From Cloeon dipterum (taxonomy: Eukaryota; Arthropoda; Insecta; Ephemeroptera; Baetidae), in the NCBI RefSeq assembly GCF_949628265.1, contig NC_088790.1, positions 5,894,545 through 5,958,544 of the forward strand: a DNA stretch of 64,000 bases, in the 5' to 3' direction. The stretch's first letter is position 1; each line of letters begins with the position of its first letter. Below the pieces are notes generated by a model. It ran no database searches. It saw only the letters and a program-made list of their open reading frames with translations, and was not told the DNA's origin. A program made the position numbers and the translations under genes. Of the stretch, positions 23,501-35,500 are shown piece by piece.

Positions 23501-25304
23501 ATTTTATTCAGGTTGTTTGGCCTGATGTTGATTTTCATTCCCAGGGTCGAGCAGACCAAGTCGCAAACTGCTGACAGCTGGTTGGAGTGGAAGTGGATAG
23601 CCATCAGCAAAAGCATCTCACCAAAGGACGCTTTAACTCCACTCGCACTGTTTAGGAGGGAGCGTTAATTCATTTAAGGCAGTGAAATATCCAAAATGAG
23701 CAAACCTTTCAAAATAGGCTTCCTCTTGGACAAGCCACTTCACCCAATCCACTGATTTTTTCTCGTGCTCTGGTTGAATCAAAGAGGGACAAGCGATTAA
23801 CATGCAAAGGCCAAGTGACACAAAGTGCACTCCGGCTACAGAGGGTGGTGGGTGGCTTGTAACAAGCTTCACTATAAGCGTCACCTCCTCGTCTTGGAAT
23901 CTGCAAATTGATTTTAAAATTCATATTATTCAAATATATTCCTAGATTTATTTCGGAAAATTAAAATCAGTTTCTGAGTGTAATTAGCAACACATAAATC
24001 AATGTCTTACTTGATCCCAGCAATTCCTCTCAGAGCACAAAATAACCTTAGCATTACAGAAGCCTGTGCAACTTTTGAAGCTTCCAGCTGACCGCCTGAA
24101 GGCACTAACGCCTCCAGTTGTCTTGTGAGTTCAGCTCGGAGAGCTACAAGCGCTGTGTGCGACTCCTGTTTCCTCTTCTGGCTGTTTCTGACAAAGTGAG
24201 AGAACCACTTGGAGTTTGGGTCATTGCTTATTAGGAGTCCAGATACAAATGCGACTATGTCGGAGCCATCTTGGCCTGGCTCTGGCATGGTGAGCAGTAT
24301 CGCAAGCGCTGGCATCCGACCCAATTCAACCTAATCAGGCGTGAGAATTGAGTTTCATCGCAGTTTATCAAAATTAACATACGCATTTATCTCTAACATC
24401 AAGGGCCTGGCTAGGATTCATTTGGCACAGCAGTCTCAATGCTTTCATTCGTGCCTGAAAACCAGGGTTTTCATCCTCTTGCTTGTCCCCTGTTGCTATC
24501 AAAGATGTGCACACTGGAAAGAATACGGTGCCATTTTATTTTAAGAAACTAGCACAGAAATACCTTCTCTGAAAGAATCTGGCATGTTTGCTACAAGTCT
24601 GCAGATGATCCAGGGACCAAAACGAACGTGCAGCAAGTATTCCGCCACTTCAGTTATGTTTAGTAATGCTGGAAGCTCAGCCAAAGCGATGCTCAAAATG
24701 TCGCAAATCTTTTCTTGGTACACAGGGGGGTCAAATAGCTCTGAGTATATAACTCCTTGCTCTCTTCTTTCATTAGCCTTTGAGAGAAATTAAATCAGTT
24801 GAACAGTAAATTGATATTACATATTTGTAATTACTTGGTATTCTATGCGGAAGAGTTCAAAGAGAACCAGTCTCATGCTTTGGAAATTGTCACCTCTTTC
24901 GAATTCAAATGACAAGCCAGTCGGCTGAGCCATAGCACTTTCATTGCTGCCTGGATGGGATCTGAAATTTCAATTATTTAAAACAAAATAAAAGTATACT
25001 GCTAACACGGCTACCTGAATCTAATTTGCAGCTCTCTTCTGACGTCTATTTCCAGAGCGTGGAAATCTATGGAGAGCCATGCTACTATGGCATTCACTGC
25101 CTCAATTCCACTGAGCGCGGCCAAAATTTTGATTCTTTCATCGACACGTTTTTTAGACGTGTCCTGAAGAGGAAGAAGGCTGATCCGAGACAAGGTTGGC
25201 AGAATGGGTCGTATTGCGGCTGCAGAACACGCTGAAATCGCTTTCACGTCCAGTTCTTGGATTGCTTTAAAGACTTGGGGAGAAACTGTAATGACCCTGT
25301 CCAT
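20547..25304 (-). CDS. IntS2: Integrator complex subunit 2
   Basis: Nuclear subunit of the Integrator complex, which cleaves snRNA and stalled RNA polymerase II transcripts. Fourteen exons close in frame: 25015-25304, 24835-24961, 24564-24777, 24383-24513, 24011-24330, 23706-23900, 23464-23647, 23082-23404, 22690-23021, 22486-22638, 22282-22433, 21254-21505, 20901-21203 and 20547-20849. They encode about 1092 residues (human about 1200). Recognisable family blocks are GIEAVNAIVAWLSIDFHALE near residue 75, LCQMNPSQALDVR, ASGVKASFGEMLLLMAIHF, NTVLPRSLWVMTVNALL and HLSLQFAMPKSLSIAKLC. The intron between exons 10 and 11 is only 52 nt. The intron 21506-22281 holds a MITE-like insert. The first ATG lies 17 bp inside a short leader. 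A complete, ordinary single-copy gene. Confidence 0.95.
21905..22180. mobile_element. MITE-like insert in IntS2 intron
   Basis: A 276-bp GC-rich block inside an AT-rich intron, ended by inverted TTAGAGGTCTCAGCC copies (left at 21905, right ending 22180). The interior is built of repeated GCCAGCC- and GCGCCAGC-like words. It has no coding capacity. A target duplication is not clear; flanking bases are TTA/TAA-like. Confidence 0.65.
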
Positions 25305-26161
25305 CCTGTCTTGTGCGAGGAAATACTCAGGAGGCTAAAAAGACCTAACCACACCTACAAACTGGTCTGTTGAGAAATTTTCAGATGTTTTCTTTGAAAG
25401 TCTTGTCTGGTCCAGCTTTATTTTTGTTTGCTTTTATCGAAACCAATTGAAACCGACAACTATGCCGGTAACCGGTACTTTTATGAGAATATTGGACTTA
25501 AATATTTGTGATTTTTCCTAAAATAATTTTGCCTTGCTTATTAAACGTCGCAAAAAATGGCTCATAAATTAAAAGTTTTTCAAGGCCTTTTTATAAAATG
25601 ATAACAAATGAAGAATACATAATTTATGAAAATCCAAATCTGATGTAGCGACATAAATCTGGATTTAACCGATACAGCTGATTGTTTTTTAAAACCGGCT
25701 AAAAAACCAATTAGAGTGTGTGCCTGTGCCAATCAGTGAGATTGACTCCTTTGCGCATGCGTCGTACTACGCCCCGTTCATTTTTTCCTGAAAGCTTCAA
25801 AAGGTCGTTGTCCAGCTTTAATGGCGTCGAACAAAGACTCGTAAGGAAGCTTTCCTTCGTTTCACATTTTGCAATCTCAGTCTGGTAAGATATCTGGCTT
25901 TTTAGACTGTTGCGAAATCATCTTTCAAATCAAGCAATTGTCCTCGGCCTATAAGCATGCAATCGGGAAAGCACGTGCGGGAAAAGCACCTGTTGTGTTG
26001 GTGCGTGGAGAACACGGGGGCTTTAAATTGTATACAAACAAGTTTGACGTGACGTCTCACTACATATTTGTACTTATTCGCAACACTAAATATCATTGCA
26101 GAATGAGACTGAACTGACTGGCTGAAAGCTGAAATAGGAAAATCTCCGTCCGTTTACAGAA
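25305..26161. other. Divergent promoter region of IntS2 and M6
   Basis: About 850 bp between the IntS2 start codon and the first possible M6 coding exon. It must hold both promoters. No repeat or further gene is seen; open frames at 25869-26117 overlap on both strands and lack coding character. Confidence 0.5.
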
Positions 26162-26165
26162 ATGG
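26162..26165 (+). other. M6: Candidate alternative first coding exon of M6
   Basis: ATGG immediately followed by a strong donor (GTGAGT at 26166). Splicing to the acceptor at 28811 gives MGCCSDLQGRLPYATL, the canonical short PLP/M6 N-terminus with cysteines for palmitoylation. It replaces the 42-residue N-terminus encoded at 26974-27100. Phase matches exactly. Confidence 0.6.
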
Positions 26166-26973
26166 GTGAGTTTTGTATTATTTTTCCGACATTATTTTAC
26201 CTTCGAGCCCCTCTGTATGCAATGCATGATGCAGTGATATAAAAGTATGTACATACTGTGAATGTATGTATGTATTACGAAATGAAATAGGCGACGCATG
26301 ATTCATTCGTTGCGTGCAAATTGTAATGAGAAAGTTAATTCTGTTTTGAATTGGAAAAGTTTATAGAGAACGGTTTTTAACTTAAAAATGGAACGCAATG
26401 ATGCACATCAATTTTATGAAAACAACTGATATGGTTGTTTAAAATTATTTTAGAATGTAATTCCACTTAAAATAACTAGAATGAAATTAAATTAGAAATA
26501 AAAATGAAGTTTTGTGTTGGAGACCTGATTTAAAATAGTTTAAATCTCAATTATTGAGGATTAATTGGGGCAGTGACGTCACAGGAAGTTTGCAGTTAGG
26601 ACGCATTGTGTTTGTCTAAATTGTTGGAAACCGTGTGTACTTGTCACGGCCTGGTCACGACCCGATTTTTTTAATCATACATATTATCCTCCACCACCTA
26701 GATAGTGAGAAGAGGATAGAAAATAACTGTTCGTGATAAAGATGAGAGAGAATAATCAACAATTTAGCATTGCCAATTTAACCGCTTCATCCTGGGAAGT
26801 TGGCAAAGACAAAAGAAAAAGCCAACATCAAGTAAAAATTTGAATGAAAGGCGGCGCGGGCAGCACCTGCAATGCCAGGAAATTAATCTTATCTGGGCGT
26901 GAAGTAGTGAGAAACGCAGCGAGTGTGACGATCCGCTCATTCTTTGTCAGTCGTTCGCGGGAAGGCAGAAAGC

Positions 26974-29900
26974 ATGGCAGATCGCCGTCGGTGGTCGCAG
27001 CACCACGAGCCGGAGGATGCGGCCGAGGAGGTAGAGGCCCTGCGTGGCTCTCAGGACATTTACCCTTCGTACTCGCAGGACCAACTTTATCTCAACAAGG
27101 GTGCACTTTCCTTTATATATAATCTTACTAGTTTAATTCTTGTTAAAACGTTGCACGGATTTAAAAACACGCAGATTGAGTCGAAAATGTGTCTCGTTCA
27201 TTCATTTTCCTCATTTTGTGAGTCACAGGTGTTATCTCGCTGCCTCAGATAATCTTGTTTGGCGCATGTCCACGCAGATGGTTGTAGTGTTGTTTCTGTA
27301 TTATTTTTTCTTATTGGCGCATCAAGCGATCCACGGACGGTGCTTGGTTAGGGGTGCAATTTGAGACGTCCTCGGCACGCTCTGCAGGCCAAGCGAAAGG
27401 CCACAGAATAGGTCAAAGAACTTAAATTATTCAAATGAGACCGGAGAAGTGCTCAAATATCCTCTGATGCGCGCACACACCCAAGACGGCGCGGCGCGTT
27501 TACTTTCAAATAGAAATGCTCGGAAGAGTGGCAATCAACGGAATAGGAGATTTGGTCGGTTTGTTCTTGAGTGCCTTTTTGATTTGAAACCGACAAAGTA
27601 AATCAAGCGTAGTCAATACTAATGTTTACACATGTTCAAAAAGGTTTCAAGCTGAATGAGTTAAACGATCAACCTTTTTAAAGGCTTAAAATGATTGATA
27701 TTTTGTTGGAAGTTGTTTCACTTTTAAGAAGCGTGATAGAGGCGGTTTGATCTGATACAATGCACGTTAGTCATTATTTTTGTTTCCATGAATAAAATGA
27801 TTATTGCATTAGGGGGAGGGGTCAAAGCACTTCTCTTACTGAAAAGGATAACATTTTATTTTCTAATGTGTAGATATACATATCAGTGTTGGCTTATCTT
27901 ATTGTACCACCCTGTATTAATTGTTTTTTGCCACTTAATTTGACCTATTTTCGTACTCTTAAAATTGCACAGTCGGAATTTATCACTTCTTTAGGTAGAA
28001 ATATTTTAACCGCATTTCTAAATTCATTTGAATGTTCCACCCTTACTAACGCTTGTTTCATAAACTTAAGCAATTATTGCCATAACAAAAGTCTATTTTT
28101 TTAAATATTTGGAAAGAGTTGGAGAGCCCTAATATCCACAATGTCATACACATTTTTGTCTACAGATAAAATCACAATATATAAGCCGATTACAATATTG
28201 CTAAAAATAACACTCTATGAAAAATAGGAAAAAAATCACCAAATTTAAAAATCATCGGTTCCAGCTAATCACCAAAGAAAGACTCGTTTCAACCAACGAG
28301 AACAAGTCCCATTATTTCATCACAAAAGATATTTCAACTTCGTGAAAAATGTTTTTTTTCATTCGTTTTCCTTCTTCATTCATTCAGTCTTCTGAATAAA
28401 GAGTCTAGACTATTGGTCTTATGGAATAACAACATTCTGCCGTAAGAAATGAATGATTACCTTTACCCCACGAATCACGTTTTCTTTAATGGATATTCAA
28501 TAAAAATCGTATTTTTGAACAGAAAATTTCACGTGCATAAAATTAATTAATTATAAAAACCGGGGTTTTACTGAAATTAATTTTGTTTATAAATGGGGTT
28601 TTTGCCAACACACTGCATCCATTACGTATGCTTTAGTCTTTCCGTTATAGACTAAATGATAATATAAGGTCTAAAAGTTTTCCAATTTGCAACTAAAAAT
28701 ATCGTCATATTTTTTCAATAAACCAAGAGGCTTAGCAAAAATACAAATAATTTTAATTTTGGAGTAGTGGAGCTCCCCTTTAACATCAGAATTTGTTTCG
28801 ATTTGCTCAGGTTGCTGCAGCGATTTGCAGGGCAGGCTGCCCTATGCCACCCTCATTGCCACAGTCATGTGCGTGTCTGGAGTGGGCATATTTTGCTTCA
28901 CTGTCTTCAGAGGCATCACACTGACAAATCTCATGTTGGAAAATGTCTTCCACTTCCGTCTCGCTTGGTAAGCTATTTTTTCCTATTTTAAATTTAAGAA
29001 ATAACTCCGTAAATCGCTTTGCGGGTAAAATTGAAACGTAAGCATAATTTTATGTGAGAAATTAAGTCGATATTTAATTACAATTTTTAAGAAATTGATT
29101 TTTCTTCTGCTAGTACTACACTTCAAAAAATATAATTCTTAAGGGTCAAAATTTTCTATTCCTATGTAAAAGCAAATACAACGAAACAAACTAACTGATC
29201 TGAACTCTAGGCTAGAGCCGACGCAGCTAGGTCTGGTGATCAGCGCCGCTTCAATGGCCGCCCTTGGCCTGATGATGCTATTCGTCGGTTGCCTGGCGAC
29301 GGGGGCGACCAGGCGCAGAGTCTACAGAGGCCACACCAGCAGGGTCGGCGGGCGTGTGACCTGCGCCATCTTCATGGTGCTCACCTACCTTCTGCAGCTT
29401 GCTTGGCTGGCTTTGCTCATTCTGCTGGTGCTCATCGCTGCCACCTACTCCACCTTCAAGGCCCTCTGCAATGACAAGTTTGAGCATCCCGAGAACGAAT
29501 GCATCAACTTTGAGATGTTCCGTAAGCATTTGTTTTTATCAGACTGATACATTTGATGGTAATCTTGGATTTGCTCCGCTCTAAAGCGCAATATTTTAGA
29601 CATACAGTAGAAAATTTTTAATCTAGCAATGTTTTAAAGTTACAGACTGGACAATAAATTTTACATTTAAAACCCCAATTTTTGCTCAATCCTGATAATA
29701 TTGGTTATGTAGACTCCCCGTGACGAGACAAATCGACTGATGGGTCGTTTAACTCTCCAAAATTCTAGGAGATTTTATGATACTATCCATAATTATGGAT
29801 CTTTTCAGGTCCTTATGATGATTAAAATTTGTTGTATTTATTTATCATTTTTGTTATTTAATTGAATTTATTGATAGCTTTTTGTATGTACAAAATACGC

Positions 29901-30335
29901 AGTGGCAGGACCAAACCAGAAATTTTTAAAATTGTTTTATAATTGCCAATTTGTTCAAAATTATCTCTGAAGTTTAATCCCTACGTTTTATTTCCAGACT
30001 TCTTCTTCCCCAAAAACACTCCAATTGATGACATGAAGGTTTGCAACCAGGAAGCGACTGAATTCTGCAAAGACTACGTGAAGAATGGCGAACTGATGGC
30101 ATATCTGGCTGCAATTTCCAGCTTGATAGTCATCCTAAGTCTGGTGGGTGAACCAATAAAACTCACTGAACCATTTTTATTCTTATATTTTAATCAACTT
30201 TGACAGATTCACTACTTGATGTGCTTGTCTGCCAACTATGCACACATCCGAGACCAGGAGAAGTTCCAAGACTTCCAGGAAATGCAGTTCATCACTGACC
30301 CAGACGGCCACATGACGTCGAAAGAGCGCTTCTAG
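26974..30335 (+). CDS. M6: Proteolipid protein family member M6
   Basis: Four-helix membrane protein of the PLP/DM20/M6 family, active at the plasma membrane of neurons and epithelia (tricellular junctions in flies). Exons 26974-27100, 28811-28967, 29211-29521, 29998-30143 and 30207-30335 give 289 residues. Family blocks are GRLPYATLIATVMCVSGVG (helix 1), FRLAWLEPTQLGLVISAASM (helix 2 start), VGCLATGATRRRVYRG, SRVGGRVTCAIFMVLTYLLQ (helix 3), an extracellular loop with paired cysteines (ALCNDKF, KVCNQEATEFCKDY), and helix 4 ending before YLMCLSANYAHIR. The first exon encodes a hydrophilic N-terminal extension (residues 1-42) absent from short M6 forms; an alternative first exon lies at 26162. 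A 1.7-kb first intron may hold regulatory sites. AATAAA at 30769-30774. Confidence 0.93.
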
Positions 30336-30768
30336 GATACAGCCAAAGAAATCTTCAAGAGGGGAGTGCTTCAATCAAGAGCCTGACTAACAATTGAGGT
30401 ACTGCCTCTTGGACATTTCTTTGCCCTCGGACGAAAATCTCTCATTGTAAATAACGAATTAGCTATATTTTTCTCTCTCGAACGAAGTATTTTTATAGCT
30501 TGGTTTCTATGCAATCAAACTTGCACAAGATTTTTTTTCGGAAAAATTGTGTGCCGTGGTAATTTGAAGCGAGTCAAAATCGTTCTTAACTATCCTTGCT
30601 AACTTTAAGAGCTTACCTTGACTCTCATATTCACTGAACGTGAACACAGAAGACTGTAAATACTACTAAAAGCAGCTTTAGCATTTAATGTGTTGGACAA
30701 TTTTGCGTGGGGCGTTGTTGTACAACAGCCGCATTCAGCTGAGTTAGATTTGTGATTGCAAATTTAAT

Positions 30769-30774
30769 AATAAA
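30769..30774 (+). terminator. Poly(A) signal of M6
   Basis: AATAAA about 430 nt after the stop codon, within 90 bp of the 3' end of the convergent secreted-protein gene. Confidence 0.5.
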
Positions 30775-30856
30775 ACCATATTTCACATAGCCCTCGACTT
30801 AAAATAAATTACAACTCCCGTAACCCCCGTAAATCTATGATACAAGTTTTGGCACG

Positions 30857-32536
30857 TTATGCACGGATGAAGGGTGATCCCGGTCTGATGGAGCCGATTC
30901 TCAAGGGAGGGAGGTTTTGGCTCGCGCGCAATTCGACGTTGGCTAGCAAGGAGCGCTCGTGAGGGAATTGGTGGAAGAAGCGGGGCTCGTTGCTCATGAA
31001 GGAAGCGGCAAACGCGTCCAGCTCTGCTCCAGATAAGACAGCGGGCACTGGGTCAGGATCAGAGTGGATCATTTGCACGTTTTGCAGTTGAGAATCGTGA
31101 GCGGTCAGGTATTGGGTGGAAGCTGAAAGTTACATAGATTTTATTAAAGTTGAGATGACTTAAAATTTCTTGCAATACAAAATATATTAACTCTCGAACA
31201 AGCTAATTTTTATGAAGAAAAGTTATTTTCTCTTTAATGACTTAGGGCTGTGGATTTCAGACATTTTTCGGGACAAGAACAGTGCTATTTTAGACTGTTA
31301 TTCATTTAAAATTAGACATGGTTCCACCCCTAACATTATATTTTTCACCAACCGTGTTTATTTCGAATTACAAACAGGAAATATTTTTTTTGAAATCCAA
31401 TTTTTATCTAATCACGGTGGTATTTTGGTAAATAAATTCTCCTTTGCGAGATACATCGATTAGTGGGTGACTTTTTGACTTACTGAAAAACCACTTAATT
31501 TTAACATAAATGGTCATTTTGGGCCGATAAAATGTTTAAAAAAATAATAATTTTATAAACATTAATATGTTTTGAAACAAACAATATTTTTCACATCTAT
31601 GTTGGAAATATTTTCTATCTGCTCCCACAAAAATAAAAATAATATTGTATGATTAAATTTGGGTTTCTCCCTAAACTGAATATTGTAGTTCTTCTTAGTG
31701 TTAATTAAACACTTCTTTAATCGTAAAAAGGCTATTTAAAATCACACCTTGAACCTTATTTTCTTATTTTGACCGAACTGCATTACCAGCAACACACACA
31801 AGGTGTCAATTTTTGTCCATTTTGGAAAGTTACGTGGGGATTTATTCAAAATCGTACGATTTTCGCTGCTGGAGTTTATTCTAGTTGGAAATGAAAACAG
31901 TCTATATTTTTTTGTTCTGTCTGCGTTTCTTACCATAACAAACTCTGTTTTTCGCATGTAATAATAACTGGTTTGGCTGAAATACTGATGAAAAAATATT
32001 TGTGCTAAAAAATTCCTCTGGAAGAAAACTCCTTGTGCGAGTAAAAAAATATCCACGGATTTTAATCAGATTTAGACAGTTTTAGAGGACTTAAAATATA
32101 GTTAAAATGGTTAAAAATTGCACTGATTTGTCCCTCGAAGATTGGAGCTCAGAAAAAAATAAACTATAAATTTCACAGCCCTAAAAATGATAAAAATTTC
32201 AGTATGTTAAAAAAATTGGATTTTAAAAATATTTACTGAATACCTTGATTGTACACAGATAAAGATGTAATACAGGTAATGGCGAGAGTAAAATCAGGGT
32301 TATATAAATTAATGCAATTTACAGTGTGTGCGCAACGAAGTGTATATTATTACTCATGTACTTATTTTTTATTCGTTTCGATTCGTATTTTATGACTCAC
32401 CCGGCATCAAATCGAGTCCGTGCGAATATGAATGTGGAGGCGAGACAAACGAAACCCTGACGCTCGCCTCAGGTTCAACGGGGGCAGCCGTTGATGTAGC
32501 CGCCAAGGCGAGAAATGCAATAATCAGCACCTCCAT
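30857..32536 (-). CDS. Small secreted protein, family not recognised
   Basis: Two exons, 32401-32536 and 30857-31122, with a perfect phase match and a GTGAGT donor, give 133 residues. The N-terminus (MEVLIIAFLALAATSTA) is a clear signal peptide with likely cleavage before APVEPEA. The mature part has no cysteine, no dibasic cleavage pairs and no repeat; it is rich in Pro, Ser and Ala, with the segments FMSNEPRFFHQFPHE and PLRIGSIRPGSPF. It could be a cuticle-associated or signalling protein, but nothing identifies it. The 1.28-kb intron (31123-32400) is AT-rich and shows no other feature. The high G+C at codon third positions in exon 2, against an AT-rich background, supports real coding. Confidence 0.65.
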
Positions 32537-35500
32537 GTGCGTAACTGTAAAAATCGTAACGAATTATTCACTTTCATTTGAAGTAAAGGTCAAAATCAAG
32601 GAGAATTAAAAAAAGTAAATAAGAATAAGAACTGCACGCCTGCTTGATTTGCCGAAAAACTCGCTACTGGCATTTTATTGCAGAGTCACGAGCCGCTTGA
32701 TCCCTTTTTAAAACGGAGATTTTTCAATTTCTCAGCTAATTGTCTCCTGCGGTTTGCAGCTAATTCGAGCAAAGCGAGTAATTGTCCCCGGCGAAGAAAA
32801 AATAATCTCAGCAGAGCGAGACGACATGCTGTGCCTTATTTTCGCACCCACCCGGTGTAAAAAAAACATGCGATCAATCAATCGGTCGATCGCGGCGAGG
32901 AAAATCATCAATCAGCCGACAATAAAGTCTTTCGCTCGCGACCTTATGAAACTCAAATCTCTTTGCAGCTTATAAATAATATAACCGGGGCATACCAGTT
33001 ATCGCTCGCATTTTTTTGCTGCTCTTGCGTTTCGCAATGTTGATGTAAGCTTAAGTGCTGTTTTAATTAGCAATAATTCGCAATCGAGAAGATCGCGATC
33101 GGCGATGATTTAGCTGTTTAATTGAGTGTGCTCTCGTGTGGGAGTTAATTGCCAACTCGAGTAGCTGCCAAGTATGGGAACAATAAATATTGGTTGGTTA
33201 CGAAAAGAGCAACTTAAATTACAAAACAAATAAAACTACAACGTGTGGAGTGGGATTAGTAATCGGTGTACAAGATTTATTTTGAAGATTTTGTGCTTTA
33301 AAATCTAATGAACTGTAAAATTAACTGTGGGGCAACACCAAAACTCAACAAATAACTGTAAAAGTCTAAAATTAAAATAGATATTAAGTGGTTTATATAA
33401 GTGAAACGCTGATTTTTAGTTTTCTTTGAATTAACATTAATCGGTAATTAACTCTCTCATATTTTCTTAACACTAAATAAAACATTGAATGGTTAACAAG
33501 TAGAGAATGCCTTTAGTAATCTAGAAAAATTGATTTGAAATAAGATGAAAATTTTCGGCTATTCGCGGTTTTCTTGTTTTCGTCGATCACCAAACGTATC
33601 GAAATTTTGAGACATAATTTTACGGCTTTCAAATCTACCGAGTTTCATTAAAATTGACAAAATTTAGAAATAAAGGACTTTATATGGATGAATTACGAAT
33701 AACGGGAACTATTCTTTTGGCAAATTGTGTTTTTATATCATACTCGCTATCGAACGGTGGCGAAAAAAGGTGATAATTTTCTGATTAAAAGATGCGCTCC
33801 ACTTGTAAAGTGCTGATTTTGAGAAACATTAAATTTGATCCTTTTCTGTGTTCGGGACGGCTGTTTTAGTTTGAATAAAAACTGTAAATTTCAACCTTTT
33901 AATTTATTTTTTGATATTTTCCTCCTAACTGCTCGCATTTTAATGTTTTTCAACCAATCAACGCAACGGTTTGTCGTTTTGACGGCTATTATTTGCAGGC
34001 GAATAATGGATTTAATTTGAATGCTCAATCTGCCCTGTTTATTCCGCAGCCTTTCATTAGCGTCAAGTGCATGGCAAGCAAAAACTCGGCAGTGAAGTGA
34101 TGGATCAAAGTTTTTGTTGGCAGTCGGCTTTTAATTATGCCTTTGTGTTAATGACAGCGCTCTTTCATGCGCTTGAGGCTAATTAATAAAACAGCCCATT
34201 CAGTCGGCTGCGTACGCGTATATGTTTCAACGCTTTTGCAGCACACTCGTAGAAACATCACGCGGTCGGTGAGCCATTAAGCGGAATGAATAATTTGCAA
34301 AAGGTGAGAGATAATACGCTTTTTATTGCCATTAAGAGATGCGCGGAATTTCGCGAGCAGCCTTGGCTTAATTTCATTTTTAATACACACACGTGTGCTA
34401 GCCCTTTCAACAATTTCCACAAAGTAAGATAACCATCGCACCAATATGTCCACTATTTTTATGGCTTTTAATGGTTTTTTGCACAAAAAATCAAGCTCTG
34501 TACCTTATCTCAAATCTACGAGTTTCGCGAAAATACGCGATGCCCAGATTTTGATAAAAATAATTAAGTCTGCTCGTTTTCGCCTTAAAATTAGTCGATT
34601 TTTTTTCAGTTCCTAACGTGAAAATTTCAACAACATGTGGAATTTGACGGATATTAGCATATTTCGAAAGGATCTGATTCTCATTGAAGCTATTGATGGT
34701 CACCTAAGATAGGCGCGCGCGTGTTCCCTCGCGCGTATTACAAAACGAGCGCGCGCAATGAATTAATTGAAACCGAGTTTTGAGCAACTGAATACATTTA
34801 ATAATAGTAATAAAAGTCTGCGGGTCGTGATTCTGGTGTTAAAATTTCTCAGCTCGCTAGAAACACGATCTTTCGCCGCTCTCGCATCTGTCACACGCGC
34901 GCTGGGAGCTTTTTATCTTTCGCTTCAGCGGCAGGGTACATTTTTTTCTTTGGTGCGGAGTTGCTGAAGGGAAAGAATTTAATAAGTGCGCGCGACACAT
35001 TTCTCCGTGCTTTATTTCGGGGCCAGTGATTTCGAGATGTGTCAGAAATTACTTGCTCCGTGTATTTGCAGCCTCATTGCTAAATGCACGGGCCTTAAAA
35101 ATTTAACGAACTCTGCTCTCGCTCTCGTTTCTCGTTCTGTGTCGAGATTGATGACATTTCCTTTCGATTTATCATTCCCAATTAGAGCAAGATAAAAAAA
35201 CAGACTAGTTTCTAAAGAATTTCAATGCAGGAAAGAATTTGGGTCAATTTGGCCGAAATCTAGAGATCAGATTTTCAAACATAATTGATTGAAAAAAAAT
35301 ATGATATATATCCAATTACATGCAACAAACTTTGTAATGTATATTGTTTTATACTTTTAAGAATATCGGCAGGTTGATTTTTCTGAAGGGAACCTTCATC
35401 AGATCTTATAGAGAGAAATTTAATTAATTTTTTCTTTGTTTTTTCTAAATTATTATACAAATCCATTTTGAGTTTTCTTTTTAGCTGTCTCTAGATCGAT

